DNA of 64,000 nt from an uncultured Pelagibacteraceae bacterium. Its GTDB lineage: Bacteria; Pseudomonadota; Alphaproteobacteria; Pelagibacterales; Pelagibacteraceae. Each line of letters opens with the position of its first letter. The stretch's first letter is position 1. The notes under the pieces were generated by a model. That model was not told the origin of the DNA, did not search any database, and saw nothing but the letters and a program-made list of their open reading frames with translations. The stretch is taken from the NCBI GenBank assembly GCA_902532565.1, contig CACAIR010000003.1, forward strand, positions 1-64,000. The letters run 5' to 3'. Below are positions 50,370 to 59,657 of the stretch, in pieces. The position numbers were made by a program, and so were the translations under genes.

Positions 50370-50843
50370 ATGACACAGAAATCATCAAATCAAAGGCCTA
50401 AAATTGCATTATTTGAACCTGATATACCGCAAAATACAGCATCAATAATTAGAACATGTGCATGTCTTGGTGCAAAACTAGAAATTATAGAGCCATGTGG
50501 ATTCTTGCTGTCTGACAAGAGGTTTAAAAGAGTTGTAATGGATTACATGGATGAAAAAGATATCAACTTTTATCAGAGTGCCGAGATCTTTTTTAATAAA
50601 AAGCAAAATGAGAGAGTTATATTGATGACCACTAAATCTTCAGTATCATATTCTAAATTCAAATTTGAAAAAAATGATACTATTTTATTCGGGCGTGAAA
50701 GTGCTGGAGTTCCAGAAAAAGTACATAAAATTGTTAGGAAAAGGTTAAAAATACCATTGGAAAATAATAAACGATCATTAAATTTAGCATCATCTGTTGC
50801 AATTATTTTAGCAGAATGTTTAAAACAAACAAGATGGACTTAG
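50370..50843 (+). CDS. trmL: tRNA (cytidine/uridine(34)-2'-O)-methyltransferase TrmL
   Basis: SPOUT-family methyltransferase for the wobble ribose of certain Leu tRNAs. 'LFEPDIPQNTASIIRTCACLGA' is the family opening; 'LFGRESAGVP' and 'SLNLASSVAIILAE' form the trefoil-knot SAM site. 157 residues. The end overlaps hemF by 10 bp when hemF starts at 50834. Confidence 0.93.
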   Translation: MTQKSSNQRPKIALFEPDIPQNTASIIRTCACLGAKLEIIEPCGFLLSDKRFKRVVMDYMDEKDINFYQSAEIFFNKKQNERVILMTTKSSVSYSKFKFEKNDTILFGRESAGVPEKVHKIVRKRLKIPLENNKRSLNLASSVAIILAECLKQTRWT

Positions 50844-51661
50844 AAATTAAAAAAGATTTAACAAGTAACTGGTTTAAATTACTTCAAGACTCAATTTGCA
50901 TTGACATCTTAAACTTAGAAAATAATAAAATTAAATTTCAAACAACTTCTTGGAAAAGAAATCTAAACAGAGATGAGGGTGGAGGAGAGTACAGAATATT
51001 AACAAATGGTGATGTGTTTGAAAAAGTAGGTGTAAATTTTTCAAAGGTTTACGGAAAATTTCCTGAGAAATTTAAAAAAAATATCTTTGGTGCAGAAAAA
51101 AATCCTCGATTTTGGGCATCGGGAGTATCTGTTGTCATGCACATGAAAAATCCTTTAATTCCAGCGATGCATTTCAACACTAGATATATATCCACTACTA
51201 AGCAATGGTTTGGTGGGGGTATGGATGTAACTCCATCAAAAATAGATAATTTAGAAAAGAAATATTTTCACCAAACTATAAAAAAAATGTGTGATAATCA
51301 TAATAAGAATTATTATAAAAAGTATAAAAAATGGTGTGATGAGTACTTTTATTTAGCACATCGAAAAGAAGCCAGGGGTATCGGTGGAATTTTTTTTGAC
51401 TATAAAAATAATAATTTTGAAAAAGATTTTACTTTTGTTAGAGATGTTGGCGTTACATTTCAGATTATTTTTAATGATATTATTCGGAAAAAATTGAAAA
51501 AAAAATGGACTATTCGCGATAAAGAAATTCAATATTTTAAAAGAGGTAGATATGTTGAATTTAACTTATTGTATGATAGAGGAACAAAATTTGGATTACA
51601 GACTGGTGGAAATATAGAAGGAATTTTAATGTCACTTCCTCCTTTTGCTAAATGGAAATAA
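50834..51661 (+). CDS. hemF: Oxygen-dependent coproporphyrinogen III oxidase
   Basis: Heme synthesis step that uses O2. '[25 protein letters not shown]', in two adjacent conserved blocks, '[10 protein letters not shown]', '[11 protein letters not shown]' and '[21 protein letters not shown]' are diagnostic. I start at ATG 50834 ('[11 protein letters not shown]'), six codons inside the track start, giving 275 residues. The oxygen-dependent enzyme fits an aerobic surface-ocean lifestyle. Confidence 0.97.
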   Translation: MDLEIKKDLTSNWFKLLQDSICIDILNLENNKIKFQTTSWKRNLNRDEGGGEYRILTNGDVFEKVGVNFSKVYGKFPEKFKKNIFGAEKNPRFWASGVSVVMHMKNPLIPAMHFNTRYISTTKQWFGGGMDVTPSKIDNLEKKYFHQTIKKMCDNHNKNYYKKYKKWCDEYFYLAHRKEARGIGGIFFDYKNNNFEKDFTFVRDVGVTFQIIFNDIIRKKLKKKWTIRDKEIQYFKRGRYVEFNLLYDRGTKFGLQTGGNIEGILMSLPPFAKWK

Positions 51662-51662
51662 T

Positions 51663-52139
51663 ATGGAAAAAGAACCAATAACCATCCAAGGATTAGAGAA
51701 ATTAAAAGAGGAATTAATTTATTTAAAAGAAAAAAAGAGACCAGAAATAGTTGCAGCTATTGCTGAGGCCAGGTCTCATGGAGATTTAAAAGAAAATGCT
51801 GAATATCACGCAGCAAAAGAAGAACAGTCACACAATGAAGGTAGAATAACAGAAATAAATGATATTATTGCAAGAGCTAATGTAATTGATGTAACAAAAA
51901 TAAATAATGATGGCAAAGTAATTTTTGGTGCTACTGTTTTTTTAGAAAATTTGGATACAGGAGAAAAGATTAATTATAAAATTGTAGGAAAAGATGAGGC
52001 TGATTTAAAAAAAAAACTAATCTATTTTCAGTCACCAATCGGTAAAGGACTAATTGGAAAAAATAAAAAAGACCTTGTTGAAATAGACACCCCAGCTGGC
52101 TTAAAAAATTTTGAAATTATAGATGTACAATATATCTAA
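51663..52139 (+). CDS. greA: Transcription elongation factor GreA
   Basis: Rescues backtracked RNA polymerase by stimulating transcript cleavage. The N-terminal coiled coil contains '[22 protein letters not shown]', shared between two conserved acidic-tip stretches, and the C-terminal FKBP-like domain includes '[17 protein letters not shown]'. ATG 51663, one base after the hemF stop, gives 158 residues, the standard GreA length; the track start is six codons further upstream. Convergent with cca with a 4-bp overlap. Confidence 0.97.
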   Translation: MEKEPITIQGLEKLKEELIYLKEKKRPEIVAAIAEARSHGDLKENAEYHAAKEEQSHNEGRITEINDIIARANVIDVTKINNDGKVIFGATVFLENLDTGEKINYKIVGKDEADLKKKLIYFQSPIGKGLIGKNKKDLVEIDTPAGLKNFEIIDVQYI

Positions 52140-53410
52140 CTATTAATAATTTTATCTATCTGTTTTTCAGACAGCTTAAAATCATTATTTACCCACTCTT
52201 CCTCAATATCTTTAAGCTTATTTCCAAGAATTTTTCCTTCTGGAATTTGGTAATTTTCCATCAAAAATTTTGCTCCTACAGGCATGGAAGGTAAGTTTTT
52301 AGATTGAAATGCTTCAATATATTTAAGAAGTTTTTTCTCAACTTTTCGTGATTTAAAAATCTTAAAACTTAAAATATCAATTAAAGATTGTTTGCCTTGA
52401 TAATAAAAGATTTTGTTCAAATTCTTTTCAGAAAAGGAGTTTGATAAAATTTTACTTTTATAAAACTCATTTATTGTCTTAAGTCGTTTTTGCTCTTTTT
52501 TAGATAAGTTAAATTTATAAAGAAAAAAATCTAAATTATCAGTTTTATCAATAGTTAAAATTGATAATAAAAATATAAAATCTGCTTCTTCTATTTTCAT
52601 TTTTGCAAATGTATTGGGATTAGAAAAAATTTTAATATTTATAAGTTGAGGAAAAATAATCTCAAATAATTCTAAGGAAAATTTATCTTTAGACAATTTT
52701 GTAAATATATTTGATTTAAAATATTTTTTTAGCTCATCAAATAATCTCTCATTAGATAAATTAGAAATACCAATAATGTTTCTTTTAATCAGACTTACAA
52801 TATAAAATTCATGATTATAATTTGAATAATTCAAATGAAATCTTAAATAACGAAGAATTCTTAAATAATCCTCTTTAATTCTTTTTTCTGGATCTCCAAT
52901 AAATTTAATAACGCCCTTCTCTAAATCGTCTTTTCCATTAAAAGGATCAAATAAATTTCCATCAATATCTGAATAAATTGAATTGATCGTAAAATCTCTC
53001 CTAGATGCATCTTTTTTCCAATCTTTTGAGAAACTTACTTGGGCATGTCTACCATCTGTTTCTAGATCTTCTCTTAAGCTTGTAATTTCAAAACTATGAC
53101 TATCTATTACAGCCGTAACAGTACCATGTTCAATTCCAGTTTTGTAAAATTTTATATCACTTTTTTTTAAGGCATCACATACCTGTTCTGGATTCAAATT
53201 TGTAGCTAAGTCAATATCATCAACTTCCTCTTTTTTAATTATTTTTCGGATACAACCACCTACATATCGAATTTCTGCATCACTTGAAAAATCATTTATA
53301 GAACTGAAAATTTTCTTAACTGGAGTATTTTTTGATAGTTCAATTATTTTTTTTGAAACATAATTTTTATTATTTGTTCTTTTTATAAAATTATTTAAAA
53401 AATTAATCAT
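52136..53410 (-). CDS. cca: CCA tRNA nucleotidyltransferase / poly(A) polymerase family
   Basis: Class II nucleotidyltransferase: '[10 protein letters not shown]' (substrate loop), '[10 protein letters not shown]' (metal-binding Asp pair), '[19 protein letters not shown]', '[12 protein letters not shown]' and '[12 protein letters not shown]'. It repairs or adds tRNA CCA ends; every tRNA gene in this window already encodes CCA. 424 residues. The ATG starts 3 nt after the encoded 3' CCA of tRNA-Gln on the same strand, so tRNA 3' processing would leave an almost leaderless cca mRNA. Confidence 0.93.
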   Translation of the reverse strand: MINFLNNFIKRTNNKNYVSKKIIELSKNTPVKKIFSSINDFSSDAEIRYVGGCIRKIIKKEEVDDIDLATNLNPEQVCDALKKSDIKFYKTGIEHGTVTAVIDSHSFEITSLREDLETDGRHAQVSFSKDWKKDASRRDFTINSIYSDIDGNLFDPFNGKDDLEKGVIKFIGDPEKRIKEDYLRILRYLRFHLNYSNYNHEFYIVSLIKRNIIGISNLSNERLFDELKKYFKSNIFTKLSKDKFSLELFEIIFPQLINIKIFSNPNTFAKMKIEEADFIFLLSILTIDKTDNLDFFLYKFNLSKKEQKRLKTINEFYKSKILSNSFSEKNLNKIFYYQGKQSLIDILSFKIFKSRKVEKKLLKYIEAFQSKNLPSMPVGAKFLMENYQIPEGKILGNKLKDIEEEWVNNDFKLSEKQIDKIINS

Positions 53411-53413
53411 ATT

Positions 53414-53487
53414 TGGCTGGGGCGCTAGGATTCGAACCTAGGATGCAGGTACCAAAAACCCGTGCCTTACCACTTGGCTACGCCCCA
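53414..53487 (-). tRNA. tRNA-Gln (TTG)
   Basis: Complete cloverleaf with encoded CCA: acceptor TGGGGCG/CGCCCCA (the weak 1-72 pair is typical of tRNA-Gln), anticodon stem CGGGT/ACCTG, loop TTTTGGT with anticodon TTG, T-arm CTAGG..CCTAG, discriminator G. It lies between ispE and cca on the same strand, 33 bp after ispE and 3 bp before cca. Confidence 0.96.
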
Positions 53488-53520
53488 ATAATATCTTCGT
53501 ATAGCACAAAAAATACAAAT

Positions 53521-54366
53521 TTATATAGTTTTTGATGTCTTGCACCAATAATTTCTGAATTGTTTTTTCACTTTTTTTTCAGCCTCTTTGCACAATTTAG
53601 CCGAACTGAAGTAAGTTATTATTGCAGAACCAGAACCTGTCATTCTTACAAATTCGATATTAGAAAGATTTTCTAAAAAATTCTTTAAATTTTTTAACTT
53701 TGGGTATTCTTTAAGTGCAATTGTTTCTAAGTCATTTCTCTTATTCTTTAAAAATCTAGTGGTGAATATGTCCTTAGATATCAAATTGAATTCCGGTTTA
53801 GAAAACTTCTTAACTTTCGAGTAAATTTTTTTTGTAGAACAGCCAAAACCTGGTTTAACAATTAAAACATGAAATTTATTCTTAGATAGCAAAGTTTTAA
53901 TTTTGTAATTTTTTTTTAAAACTAAATTTTTTGAGTAAAGTCCCAGAATGACATCAGATCCAATCAATTTAGATATTTCGATTACCCTTTTTTTTTGTAA
54001 TTTGATTAATCTTTTTTTTAAAAAAAAATTTAATACACTCGCTGCATTCATCGATCCTCCTCCAAGACCAGATTTTGAAGGAATATTTTTTTTTATAGTT
54101 ATCTTATATTTTTTTTTAAGTAATTTTCTTTTTTCAAATAATTTCATTAAATGAGAGACTGTATTATTAGGCTTTATCCCTGTAGAAAATTTTCCATAAA
54201 ACCTTACTTTATGGTTTTTAAGGTCGATTTTTTTTATCTTAATTTCGTCATGTAAATCTAAAAAACTAACAAGGCTCTCGATCCTATGGAGTAATTTTGA
54301 TTTACCAACTACATTTAAAGCTAAATTAATCTTCGCATGAGATTTAATTGTAGAATAACTCATCAT
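53521..54366 (-). CDS. ispE: 4-diphosphocytidyl-2-C-methyl-D-erythritol kinase
   Basis: GHMP kinase of the MEP isoprenoid pathway. 'SHAKINLALNVVGK' opens the family, 'PSKSGLGGGSMNAASVLNFF' is the ATP loop, and 'VRMTGSGSAIITYF' the C-terminal Gly-rich motif. 281 residues. It overlaps the end of the TPR gene by 4 bp and is followed by tRNA-Gln. Confidence 0.95.
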   Translation of the reverse strand: MMSYSTIKSHAKINLALNVVGKSKLLHRIESLVSFLDLHDEIKIKKIDLKNHKVRFYGKFSTGIKPNNTVSHLMKLFEKRKLLKKKYKITIKKNIPSKSGLGGGSMNAASVLNFFLKKRLIKLQKKRVIEISKLIGSDVILGLYSKNLVLKKNYKIKTLLSKNKFHVLIVKPGFGCSTKKIYSKVKKFSKPEFNLISKDIFTTRFLKNKRNDLETIALKEYPKLKNLKNFLENLSNIEFVRMTGSGSAIITYFSSAKLCKEAEKKVKKQFRNYWCKTSKTI

Positions 54367-56049
54367 GAGTTTTTTAGTCCAGTAACTAGTTTGATTTTAA
54401 TTTGTTCTAATAAATCTTTTTCAGTGCCTTCCATTTTTAAAACCATCGACCAAAAATATCGTGCCTGAATTTTTCTATTTAGTTTCCAAAGAATATCGCC
54501 GTAGTGATCATTAACAATAGGATCATCCGGCATTAGTAGTACAGCTCTTTTTAAAAAATTCTCAGCTTTGACATATTCCTCAATCAAATAATACGCCCAA
54601 CCAATAGAATCTATAATGTAAGGATCATCATTTTTTTGTTCATATGCTATTTCTAGCATTTCTATTGCTTGATTTATTTTGTAATTTCTTTCAAGCCAAG
54701 AATAAGCTAAATAATTTAATACATAAGCATCATTTGGTTTAATCAAGAGAGATTGTTGTAAATCTTTGTCAGCATTTTCAAAATCTTTCATCCTTTCATA
54801 GCTTCCACCTCTGCGATATAACAAATCTGCTTTTATCTCATTATCATCATTTAATTTATCAATGATAAATGAATAATATTTAATGGCTTTTTTATATTTT
54901 TTTGATTTTTTATAAAAATTTGCAATATCAAAAATAAATTTATCATTAGGATTTCTTATTTTCTCAAATTTCGAAGATATATAATTTAATGCTTCATCAC
55001 GACCTTTGGTTTTTGTTATTATTTGAGCTTCTTTTTTTTGACCTATACCAATAATAAAAATCTTGGTTTTTATCAAAATTTTTTAAGATTATTTTAGATT
55101 TTTCATAATTTTTATTTAGATATAAATTTTCTGCCACTAATGATAAATTAAAAACAAACTTAGGATTTAAATAATTTGATAAACTAAGATAAAAGTTTGA
55201 TTTTTCATATTTATTCTGAGATGAAAACAAATTTGATATTAGAAATAAAAATTCGCCTATGATATCGTTATGATTACTACATGAAAAAACTTTGTTAAAT
55301 TCATTATTTTTATCTCTATCTATCCAGCTTTTTCCCTGAGATAATAACAAAGTTGAATTTATATAATCTATTTCATCAGTAATTGCTTTTGCATCCTCAA
55401 TTCTATTTTTTTCAATTAAATAAGTTAAATAAAAAAAGATATATCTTGAATAATCAGCTTGTGAATTATTTATTAATTTTAAAAAAAAAGAATCAACATT
55501 CTTATCGTCTAGATAACATAGTTGGAAAGTTTCAGAGATTACTGATAAATTTCCAAAATTACCTTTTTCTTTTTTAATTTGTTTATTTTTGAAAACATTT
55601 GCATATTGTATTAATGAATTTACAATAATAAAATTAACTCTATCAGTCTGTAATTCATCAGGGATAGAAAATAAAATTTCAATTGCTTTCTTAATTTCAT
55701 TTTTTTTAAGACTATCTAGAGTTAATAATATATAGGCCTCAAAAAAGTTTGAATTTTTATTCTTTTTATTTGTTTTGATTAGATTGATTGCTTGTGTAAT
55801 CTTATTCTCTAAAATTAAGGTCATTACTAACTTTTCTAAAAATGGATCATGTCTATTTAACAAAATTTTAGTAGAGTTAAAAAAATCTAATGCTTGGGAA
55901 TTATTTTTATTTTCAAAAGCTACAATACCAGAAAAATATTTAGATAAATTTTTTGAATTAAATTCACTAAAACTTATGCTTTTAGATAATAAAGGCGTCT
56001 GATATAATAAAACTGTGATAAAAATGATTATAAGTTTTTTTTTTAACAT
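54363..56049 (-). pseudogene. TPR-repeat protein, frameshifted
   Basis: Two overlapping minus-strand frames belong to one gene. The upstream frame (54997-56049) starts with a signal peptide ('MLKKKLIIIFITVLLYQTPLLS') and carries helical repeats to 'YYWYRSKK'. The downstream frame (54363-55076) continues with 'EAQIITKTKGRDEALNYISSKF' and clear TPR units ('AIKYYSFIIDKLND', 'NADKDLQQSLLIKPNDAYVLNYLAYSW', split here). Dropping one A from the A8 run (plus-strand T8 at 55032-55039) restores a single protein of about 561 residues. It is probably periplasmic; function unknown. It is coupled to ispE and divergent from the UDG gene by 14 bp. Confidence 0.85.
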
Positions 56050-56063
56050 AAAAAAAGAATAAT

Positions 56064-56783
56064 ATGACTAAAAAGTCTTTAGATCAAAATATGTATTACA
56101 GAGAAGAGCTATTAAATTCAATAGAGCCGAATTTCATTTTTTCTAAAAAACCCTTAAATAGATTTAAAATTCAAAAAACTGAAAACAAAAATAAAAACTT
56201 AGATAAAATAGGAGAAATTAACGACCTCAAAAAAATTATAAATTCAATTAAAAATTGTAATCTAAAAGATAACTCTAAAAATTTAGTTTTGGGAGACGGT
56301 GATTTAAATAGTCCAATTATGATCATTGGTGAAGCCCCAGGTTTTAAAGAGGAAAAAATTGGTAAAACTTTCCAAGGTGATACTGGCTCATTACTGGAAA
56401 AAATGCTTAACGCTATAAATATATCTAAAGAGAAAGTGTATTTTTGTTACGCAGTAAATTTTAGGCCTCCGGAAGATAGAAAACCCACAACTCAAGAGAT
56501 TAAGAGATATTCCGTTTTTTTAAAAGAGCATATTTCAATAATTCACCCAAAAATTATAATTCTTTTGGGAAGTACTGCAATGGAATCATTAACCCCAACA
56601 AATAAAAAAATTTCTCACGAAAGAGGAAAATGGAATGAAATTATATTAAAAAATAAAACTTATCCTATTATGATAACATTTAGCCCATCTTACCTTATTA
56701 GATTTCCTGAAAATAAAAAATTTTCCTGGATTGATTTAAAGAAAATTAGACAAAAAATTCTAGATTTAAAGATTGAGATTTAA
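56064..56783 (+). CDS. Family 4-like uracil-DNA glycosylase with Fe-S ligands lost
   Basis: Excises uracil from DNA. The active-site block 'GEAPGFKEEKIGKTFQGDTG' (89-108), 'NFRPPEDRKPT' and a C-terminal 'ITFSPSYLIRFPENK' identify the family-4/5 superfamily. Family 4 enzymes hold a 4Fe-4S cluster by four Cys. Here only the first (Cys65) is in place; the equivalents of the other three read Lys68, Phe (in 'VNFRPP') and Tyr/Ser. A cluster is therefore unlikely. A ~60-residue Lys/Asn-rich N-terminal extension precedes the domain. It overlaps rnhB by one base. Confidence 0.85.
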   Translation: MTKKSLDQNMYYREELLNSIEPNFIFSKKPLNRFKIQKTENKNKNLDKIGEINDLKKIINSIKNCNLKDNSKNLVLGDGDLNSPIMIIGEAPGFKEEKIGKTFQGDTGSLLEKMLNAINISKEKVYFCYAVNFRPPEDRKPTTQEIKRYSVFLKEHISIIHPKIIILLGSTAMESLTPTNKKISHERGKWNEIILKNKTYPIMITFSPSYLIRFPENKKFSWIDLKKIRQKILDLKIEI

Positions 56784-57355
56784 TGAAAATAACTGCTGGA
56801 GTAGATGAAGTAGGTAGAGGAAGTTTAATTGGACCTGTTTTTGCTGCTGTGGTAATCTTAAAGAAATCTATTAATTCAAATTTACTAAAAGATTCAAAAT
56901 CTCTTAGTAAAAAAAAAAGAGAATATCTATGTTATTGTATCAAAAAAAATTCCATATGGGCTCTGGGGAAAGCATCGGTAAAAGAAATAGAAAGCCTAAA
57001 TATATTACAAGCAAGTTTATTGGCTATGAAAAGAGCTATAAAAAAACTAAAGATAAAACCATCACTTATTTTAATAGATGGAAATAAAATTCCAAATTTA
57101 AAGAATTATAATCTAAAATCAGTTATTAAAGGAGACAAAAAAGTTCCCTCTATTTCAGCAGCTTCAATAATTGCAAAAGTATCAAGAGATAAGTTTATAA
57201 CCACCTTATCAAAAAAAAATAAAGGTTATGATTGGGATAAAAACTTTGGGTACGCAACAAAACAGCATTTAAAAGCTTTGAAAAAATTAGGTATTACTAA
57301 ACATCATAGAAAAACTTTTTCACCAATATCTAAAATAAATCAACACTACATCTAG
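56783..57355 (+). CDS. rnhB: Ribonuclease HII
   Basis: Removes RNA from RNA-DNA hybrids and misincorporated ribonucleotides. 'AGVDEVGRGSLIGPVFAA' holds the catalytic DEDD Asp-Glu, 'LILIDGNKIP' the next Asp, and 'SAASIIAKVSRD' is conserved. 190 residues. Coupled to the UDG gene (TAATG) and upstream of ccrM; the three make a DNA-maintenance group. Confidence 0.96.
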   Translation: MKITAGVDEVGRGSLIGPVFAAVVILKKSINSNLLKDSKSLSKKKREYLCYCIKKNSIWALGKASVKEIESLNILQASLLAMKRAIKKLKIKPSLILIDGNKIPNLKNYNLKSVIKGDKKVPSISAASIIAKVSRDKFITTLSKKNKGYDWDKNFGYATKQHLKALKKLGITKHHRKTFSPISKINQHYI

Positions 57356-57382
57356 TTACCTTATAATTTAAAAACACTAATA

Positions 57383-57435
57383 GAATCCAAATTTTTCAAT
57401 CTCAGGTTGACCGCAAAATCTATTTAGAGTCTAAT
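57383..57435 (+). promoter_or_regulatory. ccrM promoter with two GANTC methylation sites
   Basis: TTGACC (57407-57412), exactly 17 nt, then TCTAAT (57430-57435): a strong sigma-70 promoter 12 bp before the ccrM ATG. GAGTC (57427-57431) overlaps the first two bases of the -10, and GAATC (57383-57387) lies upstream of the -35. Both are GANTC, the CcrM recognition sequence. The expected leader is only about 5 nt. Confidence 0.75.
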
Positions 57436-57447
57436 TAATCTTTACAA

Positions 57448-58518
57448 ATGAAAAATGATTTCAAAAATAAAATAATAAATGGAGATAGTCTCGAGGAATT
57501 AAAAAAAATTCCACGTGAAACTTTTAATTTAATTTTTGCTGATCCTCCTTACAACTTACAATTAAAAAGCGAATTAACTAGACCCGATAGATCAAAGGTT
57601 AGTGCGGTAAATGATAAATGGGATCAATTTGAAAATTTTAAAAAATATGATGATTTCACTTATGAATGGCTTAGTGAATGTAAAAGAATTTTAAAAAAAG
57701 ATGGAGCTATTTGGGTTATAGGAAGTTACCATAATATTTTTAGAGTTGGCACAGCAATCCAAAATTTAGGTTTCTGGATTTTAAACGATGTCATTTGGAA
57801 TAAAAACAATCCTATGCCAAACTTTAGAGGGACACGTTTTACTAACGCTCATGAAACTTTAATATGGGCTTCTAAAAGTGAAAAATCAAAATACACATTC
57901 AATTATCAATCTTTAAAATGTTTAAATGATGATTTGCAAATGAGATCTAATTGGGATCTTCCAATATGCAATGGTTCGGAAAGACTTAAAAAGGATGGAA
58001 AAAAAATTCACTCTACACAAAAACCAGAAGCATTATTACATAGAATTTTACTAGCTACATCTAATAAAAATGACCTAATACTTGATCCTTTTTTAGGATC
58101 AGGAACAACAGCTACAGTAGCAAAAAAATTAGGAAGAAATTATTTTGGAATAGAGAAAGAAAAAAATTATTTTAAAGCTGCTGAGCAACGCATAAAGGCC
58201 ACAAAGCCTATTGAAGATGATTTATTAGATACGCTTAAAAATAATAGATCAAAACCAAGAATTCCTTTTGGTTCATTAGTAGAGCTTGGAATAATTAAAC
58301 CTGGAACTAATATTTTTGATAATAAAAAAAAAATAACAGCCAGAATTATGGCTGATGGCAGTATAAAAAATAATCAAGCAGAGGGTTCTATACACAAAGT
58401 TGCAGCTACTATTTTAGGAGCTGAAAGTTGCAATGGGTGGACTTTTTGGCACTGTGATATAAATGGACAAACTTATCCTATTGATTATCTAAGACAAAGA
58501 TTAATTTCTAAAAATTAA
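57448..58518 (+). CDS. ccrM: CcrM-type DNA adenine methyltransferase (GANTC)
   Basis: Beta-class N6-adenine methyltransferase. Catalytic 'DPPYNL' comes first (about 31-36), then 'LDPFLGSGTT' for SAM. The C-terminal ~90 residues ('PFGSLVELGIIKPGT', 'ARIMADGSIKN', 'NGWTFWH') are the extra domain of CcrM enzymes that recognises GANTC. 356 residues equals the CcrM size. In other Alphaproteobacteria it maintains cell-cycle methylation. No restriction partner is adjacent, consistent with an orphan regulatory methylase. Confidence 0.95.
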   Translation: MKNDFKNKIINGDSLEELKKIPRETFNLIFADPPYNLQLKSELTRPDRSKVSAVNDKWDQFENFKKYDDFTYEWLSECKRILKKDGAIWVIGSYHNIFRVGTAIQNLGFWILNDVIWNKNNPMPNFRGTRFTNAHETLIWASKSEKSKYTFNYQSLKCLNDDLQMRSNWDLPICNGSERLKKDGKKIHSTQKPEALLHRILLATSNKNDLILDPFLGSGTTATVAKKLGRNYFGIEKEKNYFKAAEQRIKATKPIEDDLLDTLKNNRSKPRIPFGSLVELGIIKPGTNIFDNKKKITARIMADGSIKNNQAEGSIHKVAATILGAESCNGWTFWHCDINGQTYPIDYLRQRLISKN

Positions 58519-59657
58519 CTTTTATAAATTTTACCCAAATAACTTTGTAAAAATTTTTTATTATTAGTTAAAAGTTTTAAAAAAAAATTTCTAATTATGA
58601 CCATAATTGGATTTGATAAATGGAAGACAAATTGATTGAAATTAGATCTGCTGTTAATCATTTTTACTCTCTTTAATCTGATATCATAAAAATTATTATT
58701 ATCTATTAAACATTCATATAATTCATTAGCTCCCTCAATTGATTGGGAAGCTCCTTGTGCAAATGAAGGTGAAAAAGCAAAAAAAGCATCTCCTACAAGG
58801 AATATATTTTTTGGAGGACTATATAAATTTTTACTTACAAATATTGGGAATAATTTAATATTTTGAAGACTTTCCAAAAAACTTTGAGAAACTTTTTGAG
58901 ATAATTCAAATTTAATATTTTTTATAAAAGAACTCTCGGTAAAAAAATTATATTTCTCTTGCTCATTTGAATTTAATTTATGTTTTAAAATGCCAATAAA
59001 ATTTAAATTTTTATCATTATTAATTGGATAAACAACATAATGAAAATTCGGTCCTAAAAACAAAGAAACATTTTCTTCATTTATATTTTGAAGATTTTCT
59101 CTCGATATACTGGCCCTAATAGCAATCGTATCATTGTAAATTGGTTTTGATTTATTGGTTGAAATTAATAACTTCCCCTTAGAAAACACACCGTCTGAAA
59201 TAATTAAATAATCACAAGTTATTTTATTTTTATCAAATATTAATTTTATTGAATCTTTATCATAATCAATCTGTTCAATACTGTGGTTATATTTAATTAT
59301 ATCTTCGTCCAGTTGTCTTTTTAAAAATTGAAGTAATTTTGATCTTTTCAATGTTGTGTATTTACAATCTTCAGAATTAAATTTTGAAATGTTTAAATCA
59401 CAAATTTTTTTTGAATTTTTAATTTCATAAAAATCAATTTTTTTTGGATTAAATTTTTCTTCTTCAGTGAGAGAAGTAAAGCCTATTTTGTTTAAAAGCT
59501 TTACGCTATTTACAGACAACTGAATTCCATAGCCTTCATCTATTTCTATTGAATTTCTTTTTTCATAAATCGTAACTTGATAATCCTTATGATCTTTGAA
59601 TAAATTGGCAATATATAAACCAGAAATTCCAGCACCAATTATTGATATTTTTTTCAT
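58515..59657 (-). CDS. FAD-dependent monooxygenase (UbiH/salicylate hydroxylase-like)
   Basis: PHBH-fold flavoprotein: FAD loop 'ISIIGAGISGLYIANLF', 'YLIISDGVFS' (DG motif) and 'NIFLVGDAFFAFSPSFAQGASQSIEGA' (GD motif, split by the conserved GQG-like turn). 380 residues fits. The aromatic or ubiquinone-ring substrate cannot be decided. It overlaps the mutY 3' end by 4 bp on the same strand and is convergent with ccrM (4-bp overlap). Confidence 0.85.
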   Translation of the reverse strand: MKKISIIGAGISGLYIANLFKDHKDYQVTIYEKRNSIEIDEGYGIQLSVNSVKLLNKIGFTSLTEEEKFNPKKIDFYEIKNSKKICDLNISKFNSEDCKYTTLKRSKLLQFLKRQLDEDIIKYNHSIEQIDYDKDSIKLIFDKNKITCDYLIISDGVFSKGKLLISTNKSKPIYNDTIAIRASISRENLQNINEENVSLFLGPNFHYVVYPINNDKNLNFIGILKHKLNSNEQEKYNFFTESSFIKNIKFELSQKVSQSFLESLQNIKLFPIFVSKNLYSPPKNIFLVGDAFFAFSPSFAQGASQSIEGANELYECLIDNNNFYDIRLKRVKMINSRSNFNQFVFHLSNPIMVIIRNFFLKLLTNNKKFLQSYLGKIYKS

